A DNA stretch of 64,000 bases, from contig CDMY01000781.1 of assembly GCA_001179505.1 (NCBI GenBank), positions 98,075 through 162,074 of the forward strand, read 5' to 3'. Positions 10,441 through 21,824 of the stretch are shown one piece after another (positions within the stretch are counted from its first letter, which is position 1; each line of letters opens with the position of its first letter). Source of the DNA: Vitrella brassicaformis (Eukaryota > Sar > Vitrellaceae). The notes under the pieces were generated by a model, which saw only the letters and a list, made by a program, of their open reading frames with translations, did not search any database and was not told the origin of the DNA. Made by a program: the position numbers and the translations under genes.

Positions 10441-12778
10441 ATGCCTTCAAGTTCCCTCCTGCATGCACTGTCCCCGACGCCATCGGCGGAGAGCTACAAC
10501 CCGTCTGAGAGTCTGTTCGCCACGTACCTGTCGGGCGGTCTGCTGGGCGTTGCGGTTGCGAGTCCGTCTCAGCAGGTGGACCGTCTGCTCTACTGGCGGT
10601 GGTACTGCAGCTCAGGGGAGCTGCAGCACCTGGACTTCATCTGGCTGACCGCTGAACATGCCAGGGAAAAAGTCACCTGCCTGGTACAAAGCAACGCAAG
10701 CAACAGAGGGAGGGAGGGAGGCAGAAGCCTTAAGTACTTACTGAGTGAGTGATTGCCTGTCTGTCTGTCAGGGCTGGACGGAGGTCGTCCCAGGCATCCA
10801 TCACCTCATTGTCGGCTTCGGCAGGTCCGTCCGTGTGGTGCATGTGCCTCTGAATGAAGATCATTCAATCCACTCATTCATTCCACTCGTGTGTTTTGTG
10901 TGTTGTGTGGCTTTCCTTTCTTCCTTGATCAGCGGCCGCGTGTCGCTGTACACACACAAGGGCGCCCTCTGCCTCTCAGCGATATGGCACCCGCTGCCCG
11001 TCATCGCCATACGCAGCACAAGGGGCGCCAGAAATGTCGGTAGCAGCGACGGCAGCCCCACCAGCAGCAGCATGATGCACGGACGGCAGCCTGTGCAGCA
11101 CCCCCACGCCACTGATGACAGCACGCGGAGTGCGAGCAGCAGCGGCATGGACACCTCAATGAGCCCTGCGCTGTGTGCTGTGCTCATCCTGTACGCGGAC
11201 CACACACTGGTGAGATTAGATATCTACGCAGCCAACACGGGAGCCCAGCCTAAAGGCACAACTAACACCGCCATTGAATTGATGTGTCTTTGTTTGTTTG
11301 TTTGTTTGTCAGGTGCACACATCCAACGAGGCGCTTCGTCGCGAGGTGTATTCGGCCCGTCCCAACTCGTCTGCCATCTCTCTGGAGGAGCCACCATCAC
11401 CCCCCCTCCCCTCCGAGCCCACACCGCCCCCCTCTTCACGCCGGCTCCCATCCCCCACACGCACTGACGACGACACTGCTGGCGTGGCCGTCAGGGACTT
11501 CAGAAAAGTCAAGTAGGTAGCGACGATGAATAAATGGCTCACGCTCGCCATGACGCTCACCGTGCTCTCTGTCTGTTTGGTGTGTCTATCTGTCAGGCTG
11601 GAGGATCGCGGCGAGACCTCTGATGTGACGGTGTTGGCACTCACTGGCCGTGCGCTGCCCTCTACCGACCTGTCAGCCATCGACATGGCGTACGACGCCA
11701 TCCAGAGGGCCCACAGGGACGGGCGGAGAAGCAGCGTGGCTGGCGCTGGAGGTGGTGGTGTGGAGGGCTACAAGCCTATCATGGCCTATGTGGCGGCGGG
11801 GTCGGACCCTTATCTATCGCTGCATCTGAGGCAGCCACAGGTATTCATTCATGTGTGTCAACACACGAGGCCATGCAAGCGCTGCGCACGTGTTGCTTGA
11901 TGGATGGATGGATTACATGCAATGCCTGCAGGAGGGCAGCTCGCCGACCAGCCGCACACTCGTGGGTTCGGCCACATCGGCCGCGTCAGCCGTCCTGTCG
12001 GCGGCTGCCTCATGGATCGTCGGCGGGGCCGTCGCCCGCAAGGCTTCGCCAAGCGGCACGCCCAGCCACACGCCGGCATCCCTTCCGCCTGACGCCACTC
12101 TATCCTCCAAGATCGCCGGGGAGCCGACGACTACTCCCTCTGTGAGAGGCGACAAAGATGACTGCCGCCCGCCTCTGCCGACCGCACCACCAGGTGGTTT
12201 GCCTTGCGGGGATGGGATAGGTCGGGCGTGGCGTCTTGGTGTGCGTGTTGGTTTGTTTGTGACTGTCGTGTGTGGTGCTTTTGCAAATATTGCAGATGAG
12301 AGTTTGGGTCAGTGCCGCGAGTTTGCTGATCCGACCCGACGCGGGACGACCATGTTGCCGGCCCCCTGGAACCCCACGATTGCCGCAGTAACCGACACAT
12401 TCGGACGGGTGAGTGGGGTTTATGTATGGTGGGGACAGACAGGACACCACGAGGCACCCCCTGTGGCCGTGTGTGTGTGTGTGTGTGTGTGTGCAGGTGG
12501 TGTTGGTGCATCTGAGTTCGCTCCAGTTCCTGCACATATGGAAGGGCTACCGCGACGCCCAAGTGGCGTGGGGCTGGACAGCACAGCAAACCCGGCGGTG
12601 CCTGGTGCTGTATGCGCCGCGGCGGGGGCTTTTAGAGATATGGGACGGGCGGCGGCTGGAGCGTCTGGCTGCCGAGCATGTGGGGGAGGGGGGTCGGCTG
12701 CTGGGGGAGGGGGAGGGGATATTGCTCGTCATGCCGCACAAGGACAGGCAGATGCATGTCGTGCAGATTCCCGAATGA
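10441..12778 (+). CDS. Rab3 GTPase-activating protein regulatory subunit-like (RAB3GAP2 N-terminal domain)
   Basis: Eight exons (10441-10683, 10772-10824, 10933-11209, 11313-11512, 11597-11840, 11932-12193, 12296-12408, 12497-12778) give 557 aa. The N-terminal beta-propeller-like region reads HHLIVGFGSGRVSLY followed by WHPLPVIAIRS. The C-terminal half carries PWNPTIAAVTDTFGRV, then LHIWKGYRDAQVAW and LVLYAPRRGLLEIW, which I recognise as hallmarks of the Rab3-GAP regulatory (non-catalytic) subunit. That subunit pairs with the RAB3GAP1 catalytic subunit; the complex regulates Rab3 and activates Rab18 at ER/secretory membranes. It is much shorter than animal RAB3GAP2 (about 1,390 aa) and seems to contain only the N-terminal domain, with Ser/Pro-rich insertions. 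No catalytic partner is in the window. All introns are GT-AG. Confidence 0.82.
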
Positions 12779-13464
12779 ATGAATGAGTGAATGAACGAAT
12801 GGCTAATAAATGAGCCAGCCGATGACTCGACTCGACTCTTGATGTCTGTCAAGTGTATCTCTTCGTGTCGTGAGTGAGCCGACACGAGGGAGGACGATTG
12901 ACAGACAGACCATGGTCACTTCTTTCATCAGATCGAGTGTTAATTGTCCCATGACATGCATACCAGCCCCTCCCCGCTCAAATCTCTCGATCGATCGAAA
13001 AAACCCAGACACGTGTGCTGTGCGCGTGTGTTGTGTCCCTGTCTTGTCTGCCACCGTCTGTGCGAGTGCCGGCGCATCGCATGGCTCTCGAACAGCGGGT
13101 GGGTGACAAAGGAAGCCACACCGACGAATACGCGACACGTGTCTGTCCTTCCACTCATTCGTCTCGTCCAAACACATTGACTGACAAGAGGACGGCACCA
13201 CTGCACCGCACACTCACGAATTCGCTGCCCGGAGCTCACACGCATAGCAACCAACGCATTCACACTTTCCCTCTTCCCTCCCCCTTGTCAGCCTTACACA
13301 TAAGAGAGAGATGCAGAGAATGGCAGGCAGGCAACCAACAGACAGTCAGACCTTCATTCAGGCAGACAGACCCTTACACAACCATCCATCCCTCGCCCCA
13401 CCCACCCACCCTCTTGTCCCATCCTGTCTGCTCCATCCATCCATCCATGGGTTTCATCAATTAA
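12779..13464. other. Tail-to-tail spacer
   Basis: 686 bp between the Rab3GAP-like gene and the PHD gene. It starts with (GAAT)n repeats and contains (CAGGCAGA)-like and (CCAT)n runs near 13330-13448. I see no gene. Confidence 0.6.
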
Positions 13465-14610
13465 TCACTTTCGCACGGCGCGTTTTTTGGGCGCGGCCTT
13501 GGCGTTGCCATTGTTGGGCTTGAGGCACTTGCTGGCGGGGTGGCAGCGGTGGCAGAGGTAGGGCTCCTCCTCAGGCCAGTTATTCACCTCCTCGTTGGTC
13601 ATTCCCACACACTGCGAGTGGAACCACACGTGGCACTGGTCACACGCTATCATCGCTGACCCTGCCATGACCTTCCCGCAGTAGCAGTGCGTGTTGTCAT
13701 AGTAGCTCTGCTGCTCCTGCTGCTGTTGCTGAGAGATGCCTGTGTTGGCATTGCTCGACGGCGTGGGTGATGGAGGCGCCACACCGCCACCCGCGGAGGA
13801 CCCGGCTGCTGTGGCTGCCGCGCGGCGAGGCTGCTGGCGTGACGCCATGGTGGAGACAGAGGGCGGGAGCAGGGGCGACTTGACCTCGCCCTCACCCGCA
13901 CCCTTGGCCCCGGCTGCCGTGCCGTATGGGAATGGCCGTTTCTTGCCCGCGTCGCCGTTGGTGCGGTCTTGGTCTTGCGAGGAGGGGTGGAGCTTGGCGC
14001 GGATGGGTCGTCGCTTGTGTCCCGCCTCGTCCTCTTCCTCATCCATGAGCTCCTCGCCCTCGCCCTCCATGGCCATGTTGAATGCGTTGGTGGGCAGGCC
14101 CTCCTCCAGCTGCCGCTCGTCGAGCTCGTCCATGGCCGCCTGGTCGAGGGGCGAGGCGGCGAACGATGCCTTGGGTGTCTGCAGGTGGCGCATCAGTCGC
14201 GCGTTGGCCGCCATCTGGTTGGTCCACTCGAACAGCGGCGGGGCGTCGGGCGGCGCGTTGGGGAAGATCTCACGGTGGTCGCCGTCGCCTCCCCCTCCCC
14301 CCTCCTTGGCCGACGGGCTCTTGGCCTCCTCCTGCTTGATCGTCACGGCCTTCCCTCCTCCCACGATGGGCGCCTCACCGAAGAGGCCGCGCTTGAATTG
14401 CTCCAGGTCGGCTATGGAGGCCGTGAGGCGAGCAGCATTCGCATCCTTGCCCAGGAGGGAAAGCGGCTCGCCCTGGCTAACGCGGGTCTTGAGGTTTGCG
14501 AGTGAGGGGCGGAAGGAGGCGGGTTGGCTGGGCGGTGGGAGGCGCGACAGAGCGAACTGGTAGAGGGTCGCGTCGGGCATGTCCACGTTACACACCTCGA
14601 TTTGGCTCAT
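13465..14610 (-). CDS. PHD-finger protein, intronless
   Basis: A single uninterrupted frame of 381 aa, unusual here because nearly all neighbours have introns. The C-terminus holds a PHD zinc finger (about residues 309-356) with Cys4-His-Cys3 ligands visible as CYCG, CDQCHVWFHSQC and CHRC. PHD fingers read histone H3 tails, often methyl-Lys4; the Trp in HVWFH fits the fold's conserved aromatic. The rest is low complexity: Pro/Ala/Ser stretches, a Gly-rich run (EGGGGGDG), an acidic run (EELMDEEEDEAG), a poly-Gln tract (QQQQQ) just before the finger, and a basic tail ending KKRAVRK that could be a nuclear signal. The likely role is chromatin binding. The N-terminus has no domain I recognise. 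GC3-rich codons match its neighbours. Confidence 0.9.
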   Translation of the reverse strand: MSQIEVCNVDMPDATLYQFALSRLPPPSQPASFRPSLANLKTRVSQGEPLSLLGKDANAARLTASIADLEQFKRGLFGEAPIVGGGKAVTIKQEEAKSPSAKEGGGGGDGDHREIFPNAPPDAPPLFEWTNQMAANARLMRHLQTPKASFAASPLDQAAMDELDERQLEEGLPTNAFNMAMEGEGEELMDEEEDEAGHKRRPIRAKLHPSSQDQDRTNGDAGKKRPFPYGTAAGAKGAGEGEVKSPLLPPSVSTMASRQQPRRAAATAAGSSAGGGVAPPSPTPSSNANTGISQQQQQEQQSYYDNTHCYCGKVMAGSAMIACDQCHVWFHSQCVGMTNEEVNNWPEEEPYLCHRCHPASKCLKPNNGNAKAAPKKRAVRK

Positions 14611-15316
14611 CCTCGCTCGCTGGGATGAGTAGGCTGGAGAACTCAGACCAGTTACTGGACTCAGACCAGAACCTCACCGGGATCACCGATTGGAAGGTTG
14701 ATGATTCAAAGACCTTCAGCAGCGGCCTCTCGCCTCACAGAGGAGCCTTTCCCTCCCAGACCCAAAGCTCCAGCGATCCCATTTTGCGAGCTTTTTGTCT
14801 TGTCGAGTGGTTCGTTCGTTCGGGAGAGCATGGCAGGGTGCCACCAGGATGCCCAGTCGAGGAGCGATGTAGAAAGGGTAAGATGACTGTCAGAGGAGAA
14901 AGAACAGACTCGCAGAGGCAATAGGAGAGGCTGAGATGAAAGCATGAAATGAGGTAACGGCTGACAAGGCAGATAGCCGATGCGTACCCACAAATTCACG
15001 TCCGCTGAGCCGCACGCACCACACTCCTGCAGTCAGCACTGATCTCACACGCATCTCGGTGATTGTCACGCCGCTTCCTTTGTGCTCGTGCTGTTTCATT
15101 GTTGTGTTTGCAGGTACTTGCAGGTGACATGCATTGCACTGCATGATGGAGGGCCAGCCAGGCAGGCAGGCAGGGAGGAGGAGGATGGCTCCAGGTGAGA
15201 GGTTTATACGCGGACAAGCACTCTGTTCAGGCAATGTGGCAGTATGTTATGTTCGTGTTATTTTCCTCCTCTCTCTGTGTGTGTCAATCAGGTCATATGC
15301 GGCAGTGCGGCCGACA
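14611..15316. other. Spacer with a possible short plus-strand first exon
   Basis: Upstream of the PHD gene. TGCGAGCTTTTTG lies at 14785-14797, and 33 bp downstream an ATG at 14830 opens a 16-codon exon (MAGCHQDAQSRSDVER) that ends exactly at a strong GTAAGA donor (14878). I could not find following exons that make a convincing protein. It may be the 5' exon of a small gene, a non-coding transcript, or part of the PHD gene promoter. Confidence 0.3.
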
Positions 15317-16019
15317 TCACCCCCTCCGCGCTGTCCCTTCTGGCCGCTGAGGTCGCACCTGTACTGGGCCGCTTGACGAGAGTGGGAAGCGCGCGTATGC
15401 CATGAGCTGCTGCGCGTGTGCACTTTGCCCCTGCCAGTGGAGCGGACCGAGATAGCCAAGCCTTTTCTTCTTGGCTGAAGTGGTCTTGGGCAAGTGCACA
15501 TGGCGCGACGAAGACGAGATAAGGAGCTTCGTTGTGGTTGGTGACCGATTCTCGGTAGCTGGCTGCTTCTGCTGGGGCATAAGTCCGTGACCTGCCACGA
15601 GTGTCAGCGAGACTAAGCGACCGTCTTATGGTGGACGTGGCGGTGGTCAGGTGGCTGATGGACCGGCAGAAGCACAAGCTGCTGCTGTGTCAGTGAGGGG
15701 CCGGCCAGTCAGTGGGTGAACTATCGGGGTGCCGCCGGAGTGTGTTCTGAATATGTCTGTGTCTTGTATATAAATGTTGGTTGGAAGTGCGGGGCGGGGC
15801 ACGCAGCCGACAGGGGCTACCTTCCCTTCATGTGTTGATATGCCAACTCGAAACACACACACACACACACTTTTTCCGTCCCTCAACCAGTGATAAAAAC
15901 TCTCGACAACACGAACCATAAACGAATGAAAAGGATGGGTCAATAGTGCTGCCCCTACCAAGCCCTGTTGTTCTGCAGCAAATGAGGAAGCCGGCCTTGC
16001 CATCTTCATCCTCTTCCAT
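15317..16019 (-). CDS. Possible small two-exon gene, unknown
   Basis: Weakly supported. An ATG at 16019 opens a 61-nt exon (begins MEEDEDGKAGFLICC) that ends at a GTAGGG donor near 15958. An acceptor near 15597 continues in the matching phase into an open frame to the TGA at 15317, giving about 113 aa. The second exon is basic and Ser/Thr-rich (SAKKKRLGYLGPLHW) and uses the G/C-ending codons preferred by neighbours better than the other two open frames there. Support comes mainly from TGCGAGCTTGAAG on the same strand (16036-16024), only a few bases before the ATG, as at other starts in this window. The intron of about 360 bp may hide another exon. No function is recognised. Confidence 0.33.
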
Positions 16020-16151
16020 TTGGCTTCAAGCTCGCAGAGAGAGGGAAGAAAATTTGCAGGCAGCAGAGGGGCTGTGTCACACGTGGAGGTGGTTGCCTGT
16101 TGGCTGCGTCCATTCCTTTCTTAAGAGAGGGGCGGAGATGAGCAGATAGCC

Positions 16152-17170
16152 ATGGATGCTGTCGCGCGGACGGCCGGAGGGACCAACTACGTGAAGTGGG
16201 GTCACTCGCAGCCAGGCCACCATCAGGCCTTGTCACCGACAGCAGACATGCAGGGCTATGGTCCCCAGGTACACACCCCACCCCCTGGCCGATGCATGAA
16301 AGATCAGATCAGCTCGAGCGCACGTGTGGATGTGTCTGTTGTGTTCAGGTAGATTGTGTGCTGGCGAGCCGTGACGGTCTGCTGCTGTCCATCGAGCAGA
16401 TCCGCGACATCTGCACCTACGTGCTGGGCCCCGCAGTGCAGGTCGTCACGGGCGGAGGCTACGTCAAGGTCAGTCAGATCCATCCAACAACCGCATGGAT
16501 GGATGCAATGCATCCTCTCTGTCTGGATAATCAATGTGTGTGTGTGTGTGTGTGTCCAACCGCTGTGCTGCAGGCCACCGGCAACACCAAGTCGACCATC
16601 CACTGCCTGTACATCATCAACGGCGGCGCCCAGTTCACCAAGACCGACAAGCTCCGGCTGATCGCCGCTCTCGAGGCCTCAGCCCACTTCACACCCGCCC
16701 AGAGCAGCCATCGCACCATACGAGTGACCGACTCATACGGCCATGAGCTCGAGCTGGTGCCGGACAACTACTCGGACACGGAGAACCACGCACACCACCC
16801 CGTCCTCACCGTGCCCCCCGTGCAGGACACCGTGGCGGCCCTCAAGGCCATCAACCACTCCCGCGGCCTCGAGCTGACCACCTGGCACATCGAGAGGCTC
16901 GTCATTGCGGCCAATCATCGTGTCCCCAGCAGCCTTGGCGGCGACCGCACACTTGTGCGGCAGTTTCTGCTGGCGACCGCCATCAGCATGATCACACAGG
17001 ACAGCGGCAGTGCCGCTGAGGGCGCGCTCGGCTTTCCGTCGGACGGTGCTGTGGACAAAGCACATCAGAGGGCGGCCGCGATCGGGCTCGAGACCCACCT
17101 GCGGCGCGCCATCGAGTCTGGGCGGCTCATGGCTGATGAGGGGTGGGCACGCTTCGCGCTGAATCGGTAG
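16152..17170 (+). CDS. Hypothetical protein, 277 aa
   Basis: Three exons (16152-16268, 16349-16468, 16574-17170) join in phase 0 throughout. The protein begins MDAVARTAGGTNYVKWGH, then has a compact segment VDCVLASRDGLLLSIEQIR and DICTYVLGPAVQVVTGGGYVK, then IHCLYIINGGAQFTKTDK and a long mixed alpha/beta region rich in His, Ala and Leu. There is no signal peptide or membrane segment, and I do not recognise the family. Composition looks like a folded soluble protein rather than a disordered one. It is transcribed away from the weak small gene at 16019, with a 132-bp head-to-head spacer that contains the TGCGAGCT motif (16024-16036). The TG repeat in intron 2 ends 15 bp before the acceptor. Confidence 0.7.
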
Positions 17171-19331
17171 ACAGAGCGCGTCAGGGGACTGACTGGGATG
17201 GGGGAGGGCGGCGAGGCGGCATCTTTCTCCGCTTTTGGACCCTTTTTGGACAGACAGACAGACAGACAGAGGGGCCTTTTGTGTTTTCAAGAAGCGAGTG
17301 AAGAAACAAACGGAGGGCGATGACATACGATTGTTCGTCCTTTCGGACATGGGGAGTGTCAGTGGAGAGGGAGAGAGTGAGAGTGTGTGTGTGTGTGTAT
17401 TTGTTGGGGGCTTTGGGGCTCTTTCTTGGGCTGTTTGCAGTGGCTGCCTGCTCTAACTGCGGCGGCGATCTGGTGGGTGTGGTGGTTGGAAGAGATTTGA
17501 TCATGTCGGTTGCTTGCATGAGTAGCTTTCGTGCTAGCTCTTTGGTAGTATACCTCACAGCAGGTCTGTGTGTGTGTGCGTGGGTGTGTGTGTGTGTGTG
17601 TACGATGGCCTTTTTGGATCGATGCCTGCCAGACGAGTGAGTGCAGACATCTCAACGTCTGACATATCAACCAACGTCTCATCTGTAATCAATTTCATGC
17701 AAACTGACTGGTCAGTCCGACGACATCCGTCCGTTCAGTTTGTGCGCTCTGCAGCACAGCAATTGATTGAGTTTGTCAGTCTGACATCCGATAAGCATCG
17801 TTCGATGATGGATAACAGATGCTCAGACAGACCACACTCAGCCCATTGCCGGAGGAGCAGACCACGCACGCACCAACCACAAGCTAGGGACAAGAGGTAT
17901 ACAGGGAGGCAGGCAGGCAGGCAGCCGGGAAGGTGTGCACTACCGTGGTCAGAGTCGGTCGGCACCGAGGCAGGCTGTGGCTGGGCATAGCCACAGACCC
18001 CAGCCAGGTAAGACGAGAGAGGTAAGACGAGAGAGAGATGATGCGCTGCCTGCTTGATTTCTTTCTTTCTTGATAAACCCATCCATCCATCCATCAGGCG
18101 TCCCCGATGCGATTACACCACAGCCAGACTTGACGTCAGCAAACAACACAACGCACGCAACAAAACAAGGTCAAACAACAGGCAGCCAGCCGTCCGTCAG
18201 ACAGACAGACATTCAGCCAAAATCGTACACTTACACATCACATGTACGTGTAATATGTGTGTATGTATGTATGTATGTATGCGTGTGTGCATGGTGTGCA
18301 TGCCGATTGATGCAGAAGGACTGGCTGCCTTACACGACACCACACGACACGCGCATGTCATGGCCGTGACTGAGCGAATGAGTCAGTGAGTGAGTGAGTC
18401 AATGATGTGTGCCTGGCACGGATGTGGTGAGGCAATCCAATGGATGAAGGGTCTCTCTCGAGATATTCCCTCCATCTCAGAGCTGCTCTCTCACACAGGG
18501 GTGACCCTGACCGATAGGCGTGGCATCCAAATCCACGACGCTGTTTCTGCAGACAGCGTAGAGGATCAGGATGCCACCCGTTGCCGCCAAGGCCGCCGCC
18601 ATGTGCTTCGAAGCCAGCACCAGAATCAGTAAGTGAGTCGCCCTCAATGGATGCCTGCCTCGCTCTAAACCGACCCGCCCGGCCTGCCTGCAAAAAGCGC
18701 CACTACTTCGGCAGGCCAGCAGCGGATATCACAGCAGGAGGCGTACGCAAAGAGCGATACGATACGGCAACATATGTGAACGAATGCGCGTGCACGTGTG
18801 TGTGTGTGGGCGAGTGAGGGAGTGAGTGAGTGACTGAGTGAGTGCCTCAGTGGGTGAGGCCGCTCGCCAGGTGGCCTGGTGAAAATGGCCGCCTGGCGGT
18901 GATATGCAGGCGAGGCGTCGTGTACATATACACTGAGAACAGCGGCAGGGCAGACAGACAGACAGTCAGACAGACAGTCAGACAGACAGACAGGGAGTGA
19001 GGCAGTGAGGGAGGGATCGAGGCAGACAGGCACGCAGAGACCAAAAAACAGCCTGCCTACGTCCATTTATTATGTCGGTGCGATGGTAAGAAAAGCGAGG
19101 GGCGGGATGCGTGTGTGTGTGTGTGTGTATGGGAGAGAGAGCGAGGGCAGACAGACAGACAGACAGACAGACAGGCAGGCAGACAGACAGCTAGGCAGCC
19201 GGGCAGGCAGGCAGGAAGGCACAAGAAGTCAGCAGGCAGGTAGAAAGTAAGCAAAAACCAGCGTCAGCAAGCCTAGAGCACCGAGTCGTCCGTCCACTCG
19301 CAAGCTTCTCGCAAACACAGGAAAAAGTCAC
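17171..19331. repeat. Long spacer with simple repeats, no confident gene
   Basis: 2.16 kb between a plus gene end and a minus gene end. It holds (CAGA)n near 17250-17270, TG runs near 17385 and 17570-17600, (GTAT)n near 18260-18280, (CAGA)n at 18950-18995 and a long (GACA/GGCA)n tract at 19149-19230. Two possible remnants are worth noting. A 41-codon minus frame at 18602-18477 starts MAAALAATGGILILYAVC, like a short membrane anchor. A minus frame near 17558-17400 begins MRYTTKELARKLLMQ. Neither has flanking signals strong enough to call a gene. Confidence 0.55.
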
Positions 19332-19935
19332 TCACTCGAACTCCAGCACGTCAAAAGGATCATCGCTCTCGTCCCACCTGCAACACGCACACACAACACG
19401 CACACACACACACAGAGGTACAGATTTGCTCCGCCCCCCGCCATCATCAACATTTGTGGCCTCTTCCTGACCTGGCGAAGTTGGTCCTGATGCTCTCGAT
19501 GAGGAGCTGGTCCATGCCCTCGGTAGTGTGGGACCACATCGCCTTCCTCCTGCCCCTCAGGGCATGCTTCCTCGGCTCGTTGTCGGGACCAAAAGTAGAG
19601 AGGTGACGGAACACCGAGAACCACAGAACCGATACCAAAACAAAGACCAGCCCCGTGACGCCGAACCACCGCGCCAGGAACCACGTCTGCCGCTTGCACT
19701 TGGCGACGCGCTCGTCTGCGGGCTGAGAGGCCGGTTGTGCAGGAGAGGCTGGCAGAGTCCGCGCAGTCGCCCCTCGGTCGGTCACGGCATCTGTGTCAGT
19801 TTTGCAGGGGACGGGGGACCAGCTGCGAGTGGCAGGCGGGGGGATGCATGGAGAGCAGGGGTCGTCGTCGGACGTGGAACCAGACGTCGAAGCGTTCGAG
19901 GGTGACGCCGGCGCGTCGAGATCTGTGTGGGCCAT
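19332..19935 (-). CDS. Single-pass membrane protein, 169 aa, unknown
   Basis: Two exons (19935-19472 and 19377-19332). The N-terminal 80 residues are Ser/Pro/Thr-rich and disordered. A single strong hydrophobic segment (WFGVTGLVFVLVSVLWFSVF, about residues 89-108) follows a short basic stretch (CKRQTWFLAR). A basic and polar C-terminal part ends in an acidic patch (DESDDPFDVLEFE). There is no cleavable signal peptide at the N-terminus, so it would be anchored by the internal segment. The acidic DPFD/LEFE tail could act as a trafficking or adaptor-binding signal, but that is speculation. It is head-to-head with the coiled-coil gene at 20050. I do not recognise the family. Confidence 0.72.
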
Positions 19936-20049
19936 CTAGCAGCGGAGAGTGCTGGTGGTCGCCCGACAGCAAGAAAGCCCAGATCTCATCTGAAAAGACA
20001 ACGATCCGGTACATCCAAGCTCGCAAAAAAACGCGGAGGGAGACAGACG
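19936..20049. promoter_or_regulatory. 114-bp divergent promoter
   Basis: Spacer between the membrane-protein gene (-) and the coiled-coil gene (+). The motif TGCGAGCTT lies on the minus strand at 20025-20017, directly followed on the plus strand by an A7 run, so on the minus strand it reads T7GCGAGCTT. Confidence 0.4.
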
Positions 20050-21465
20050 ATGGATTCGAGGGCCCCTGATGGACTGCGACAACAGCTGATGGAATTGCAG
20101 TCCCGAGCGGCATCGATTGTGACCGACGCAAGAGCTCTTCAGGGCCGATGTGATGGGGCGAGTTGTGCCTTGATGAAACGAAAGAGGGATGAGGCGGCTG
20201 ATTCCCACTCTGTGCTCGACTCGGTAAGCAACAACAGAGTCATGCCATTGACCGAGGACCTGTGCGTTGCTTTGTGTGCGTGTGTGTCTTTCTTCTCAGC
20301 TTCGTGGTGAGTTTTATGACCTGCAGGGGCACAGACAAGCTGCCCTGGACGAGCTGGCACGACTGAAAGAAGAGCGCGATAGGCTTGTCGGCGAAAAGTA
20401 CCACACACAGGCCGACTTTCGAAGGACGCACGAGCAGGCCGCAAGAGAGGTATCGACACACCGTCCATGTGTCTCTGTGTTTGGTGAATCTATTGTATCT
20501 CCTTCTGCCGATTCTGTGTCCGTCCCCTTTGCTGTCTCGTCCTTTCTGTGGGCCGGCAGAAGTCGGAGCAGCAGAGATTAGTGATCGAGCTGAGGGCCGA
20601 GATTGAGCAGCTCCGCCTTGAGAAGGACAGCCTTGTCAACTTGCTTGTCAGCCAAAAGCACACCCTGGCAAAGATGGAGGAGAGAAAGGACAATCTAGCC
20701 ACCCTCGTGGAGACCCTCAGCACACAAGTGGAGGTTTTCGACCCCAAGGCTGTCGTCCACGACCCAAGCAACCCCTGGGAGATACAGCCTTCACGGCTCA
20801 AGCAGCTTGCCGCCCCTTCACCCGACGCCTCTATGGAAGAAGACCTTCTTTCTGTGTCCAAAGGCGACGCGGCAGCGTCGGCTTTGTCAAATTTATGGGC
20901 GTGGACTGTCACGGCGCCCCCCACCCTGCCCTCCTTTCTCACTGGCATCAAACACGGGCCGACGAGGCGCGGCGGTTCGCTGGAGCAAGTCGGAGAGGAG
21001 CTCGAGACACCTGAAATGCCGAAGGCAGTCATCAGACGGTGCTCGACGATCGACTGCTCCCCGACAGAGAAGAGTAAGAGAGATGTCGATAAGGAGACTA
21101 AGGAGACCGACTCTTTTCCGACGATAGAAGAGGCGGCCACGCCCGATACACACAGACCGTCGACCTCTCCCAGCACGTCTCCCGGCGAACCAACGAAGGG
21201 CAAGAAAAAGAAGGGATTCGCGAGTTTCTTTGGGAGTTTGGGGAAGACCCTGGGCAAAGCGGGGCTGACGTCGGGGGGGGATAGGGCTGAAGACAGCAGT
21301 CAACGGCTCAGCCCTCTTGCTGCCTCAGCAAGTCCGAGTTCCGCTCTTGAGGACACCGCATCAAGTGGGAGGAGGTCTGAAGGGGCGGAGGGCCAGGCTA
21401 GTGGGCGGTCGATCAGTCCATTCGGTGGGCTGTTTCCATCACCGAAGGGAAAACGCAGTCACTGA
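20050..21465 (+). CDS. Coiled-coil protein with Ser/Thr-rich tail, 409 aa
   Basis: Three exons (20050-20223, 20300-20449, 20560-21465), all phase 0. Residues 1 to about 175 are heptad-rich (e.g. LRQQLMELQSRAASIV, ELARLKEERDRLVGEK, ELRAEIEQLRLEKDSLVNLL) and should form a parallel coiled coil. The rest is Ser/Thr/Pro-rich with phospho-acceptor-like clusters and a Lys-rich segment near residue 310 (TKGKKKKGFASFFGSLGKT). That patch combines a basic cluster with Phe residues, which could bind acidic membranes, and this is inference only. No known domain is recognised. Its likely role is structural or scaffolding. Confidence 0.8.
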
Positions 21466-21824
21466 CTGACTGACGGGAAGAGAAGATGTCAGATGAAGGG
21501 CTGTACGCTTCTGTTTGTGTACGCAGCTACAAAGTGTGATCGATCATAAATTTTTGATGTGTGCACGTGTGAAGCTGTCGTGTATTCATTGAGATTCTCC
21601 ATAGCCGCGTCTACGTGGCTCCTCATTCAATAATCGAGTCCCTTCTCATACTCATGAGTGCGCGAACAATTAATGTCATGTCTTCATCCATATGATCCAT
21701 TGCCATTTGATTGCAGCTGGCAGTGCGCGCGGTGCTGCATGCAGCCACATAACAACAGCAGCGGTTTAACAACAATGAATGCGAGCTAAGCTCGAAGAGG
21801 GTAGAGGGGAGGAGGTTCCCAATC
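21466..21824. promoter_or_regulatory. Spacer and probable promoter of the epimerase-like gene
   Basis: 359 bp between two plus-strand genes, AT-richer than the surroundings (near 21540-21560 and 21640-21780). TGCGAGCTAAGCTCG lies at 21780-21794, ending 30 bp before the ATG at 21825. No gene is seen. Confidence 0.45.

Noticed and set aside
13736-14563. 275-codon plus-strand frame opposite the PHD gene
   Set aside because: The minus strand has an intact zinc finger and a complete stop-to-start frame. The plus frame is Ser/Ala/Arg-biased antisense.
18477-18602. 41-codon minus frame with a hydrophobic helix
   Set aside because: No promoter motif, no supported introns and an equally open plus frame. 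It is mentioned only inside the spacer description.
19149-19230. Tandem GACA/GGCA units considered as a CRISPR-like array
   Set aside because: Units are 4 bp with no spacers, so it is a simple microsatellite in a eukaryotic genome.
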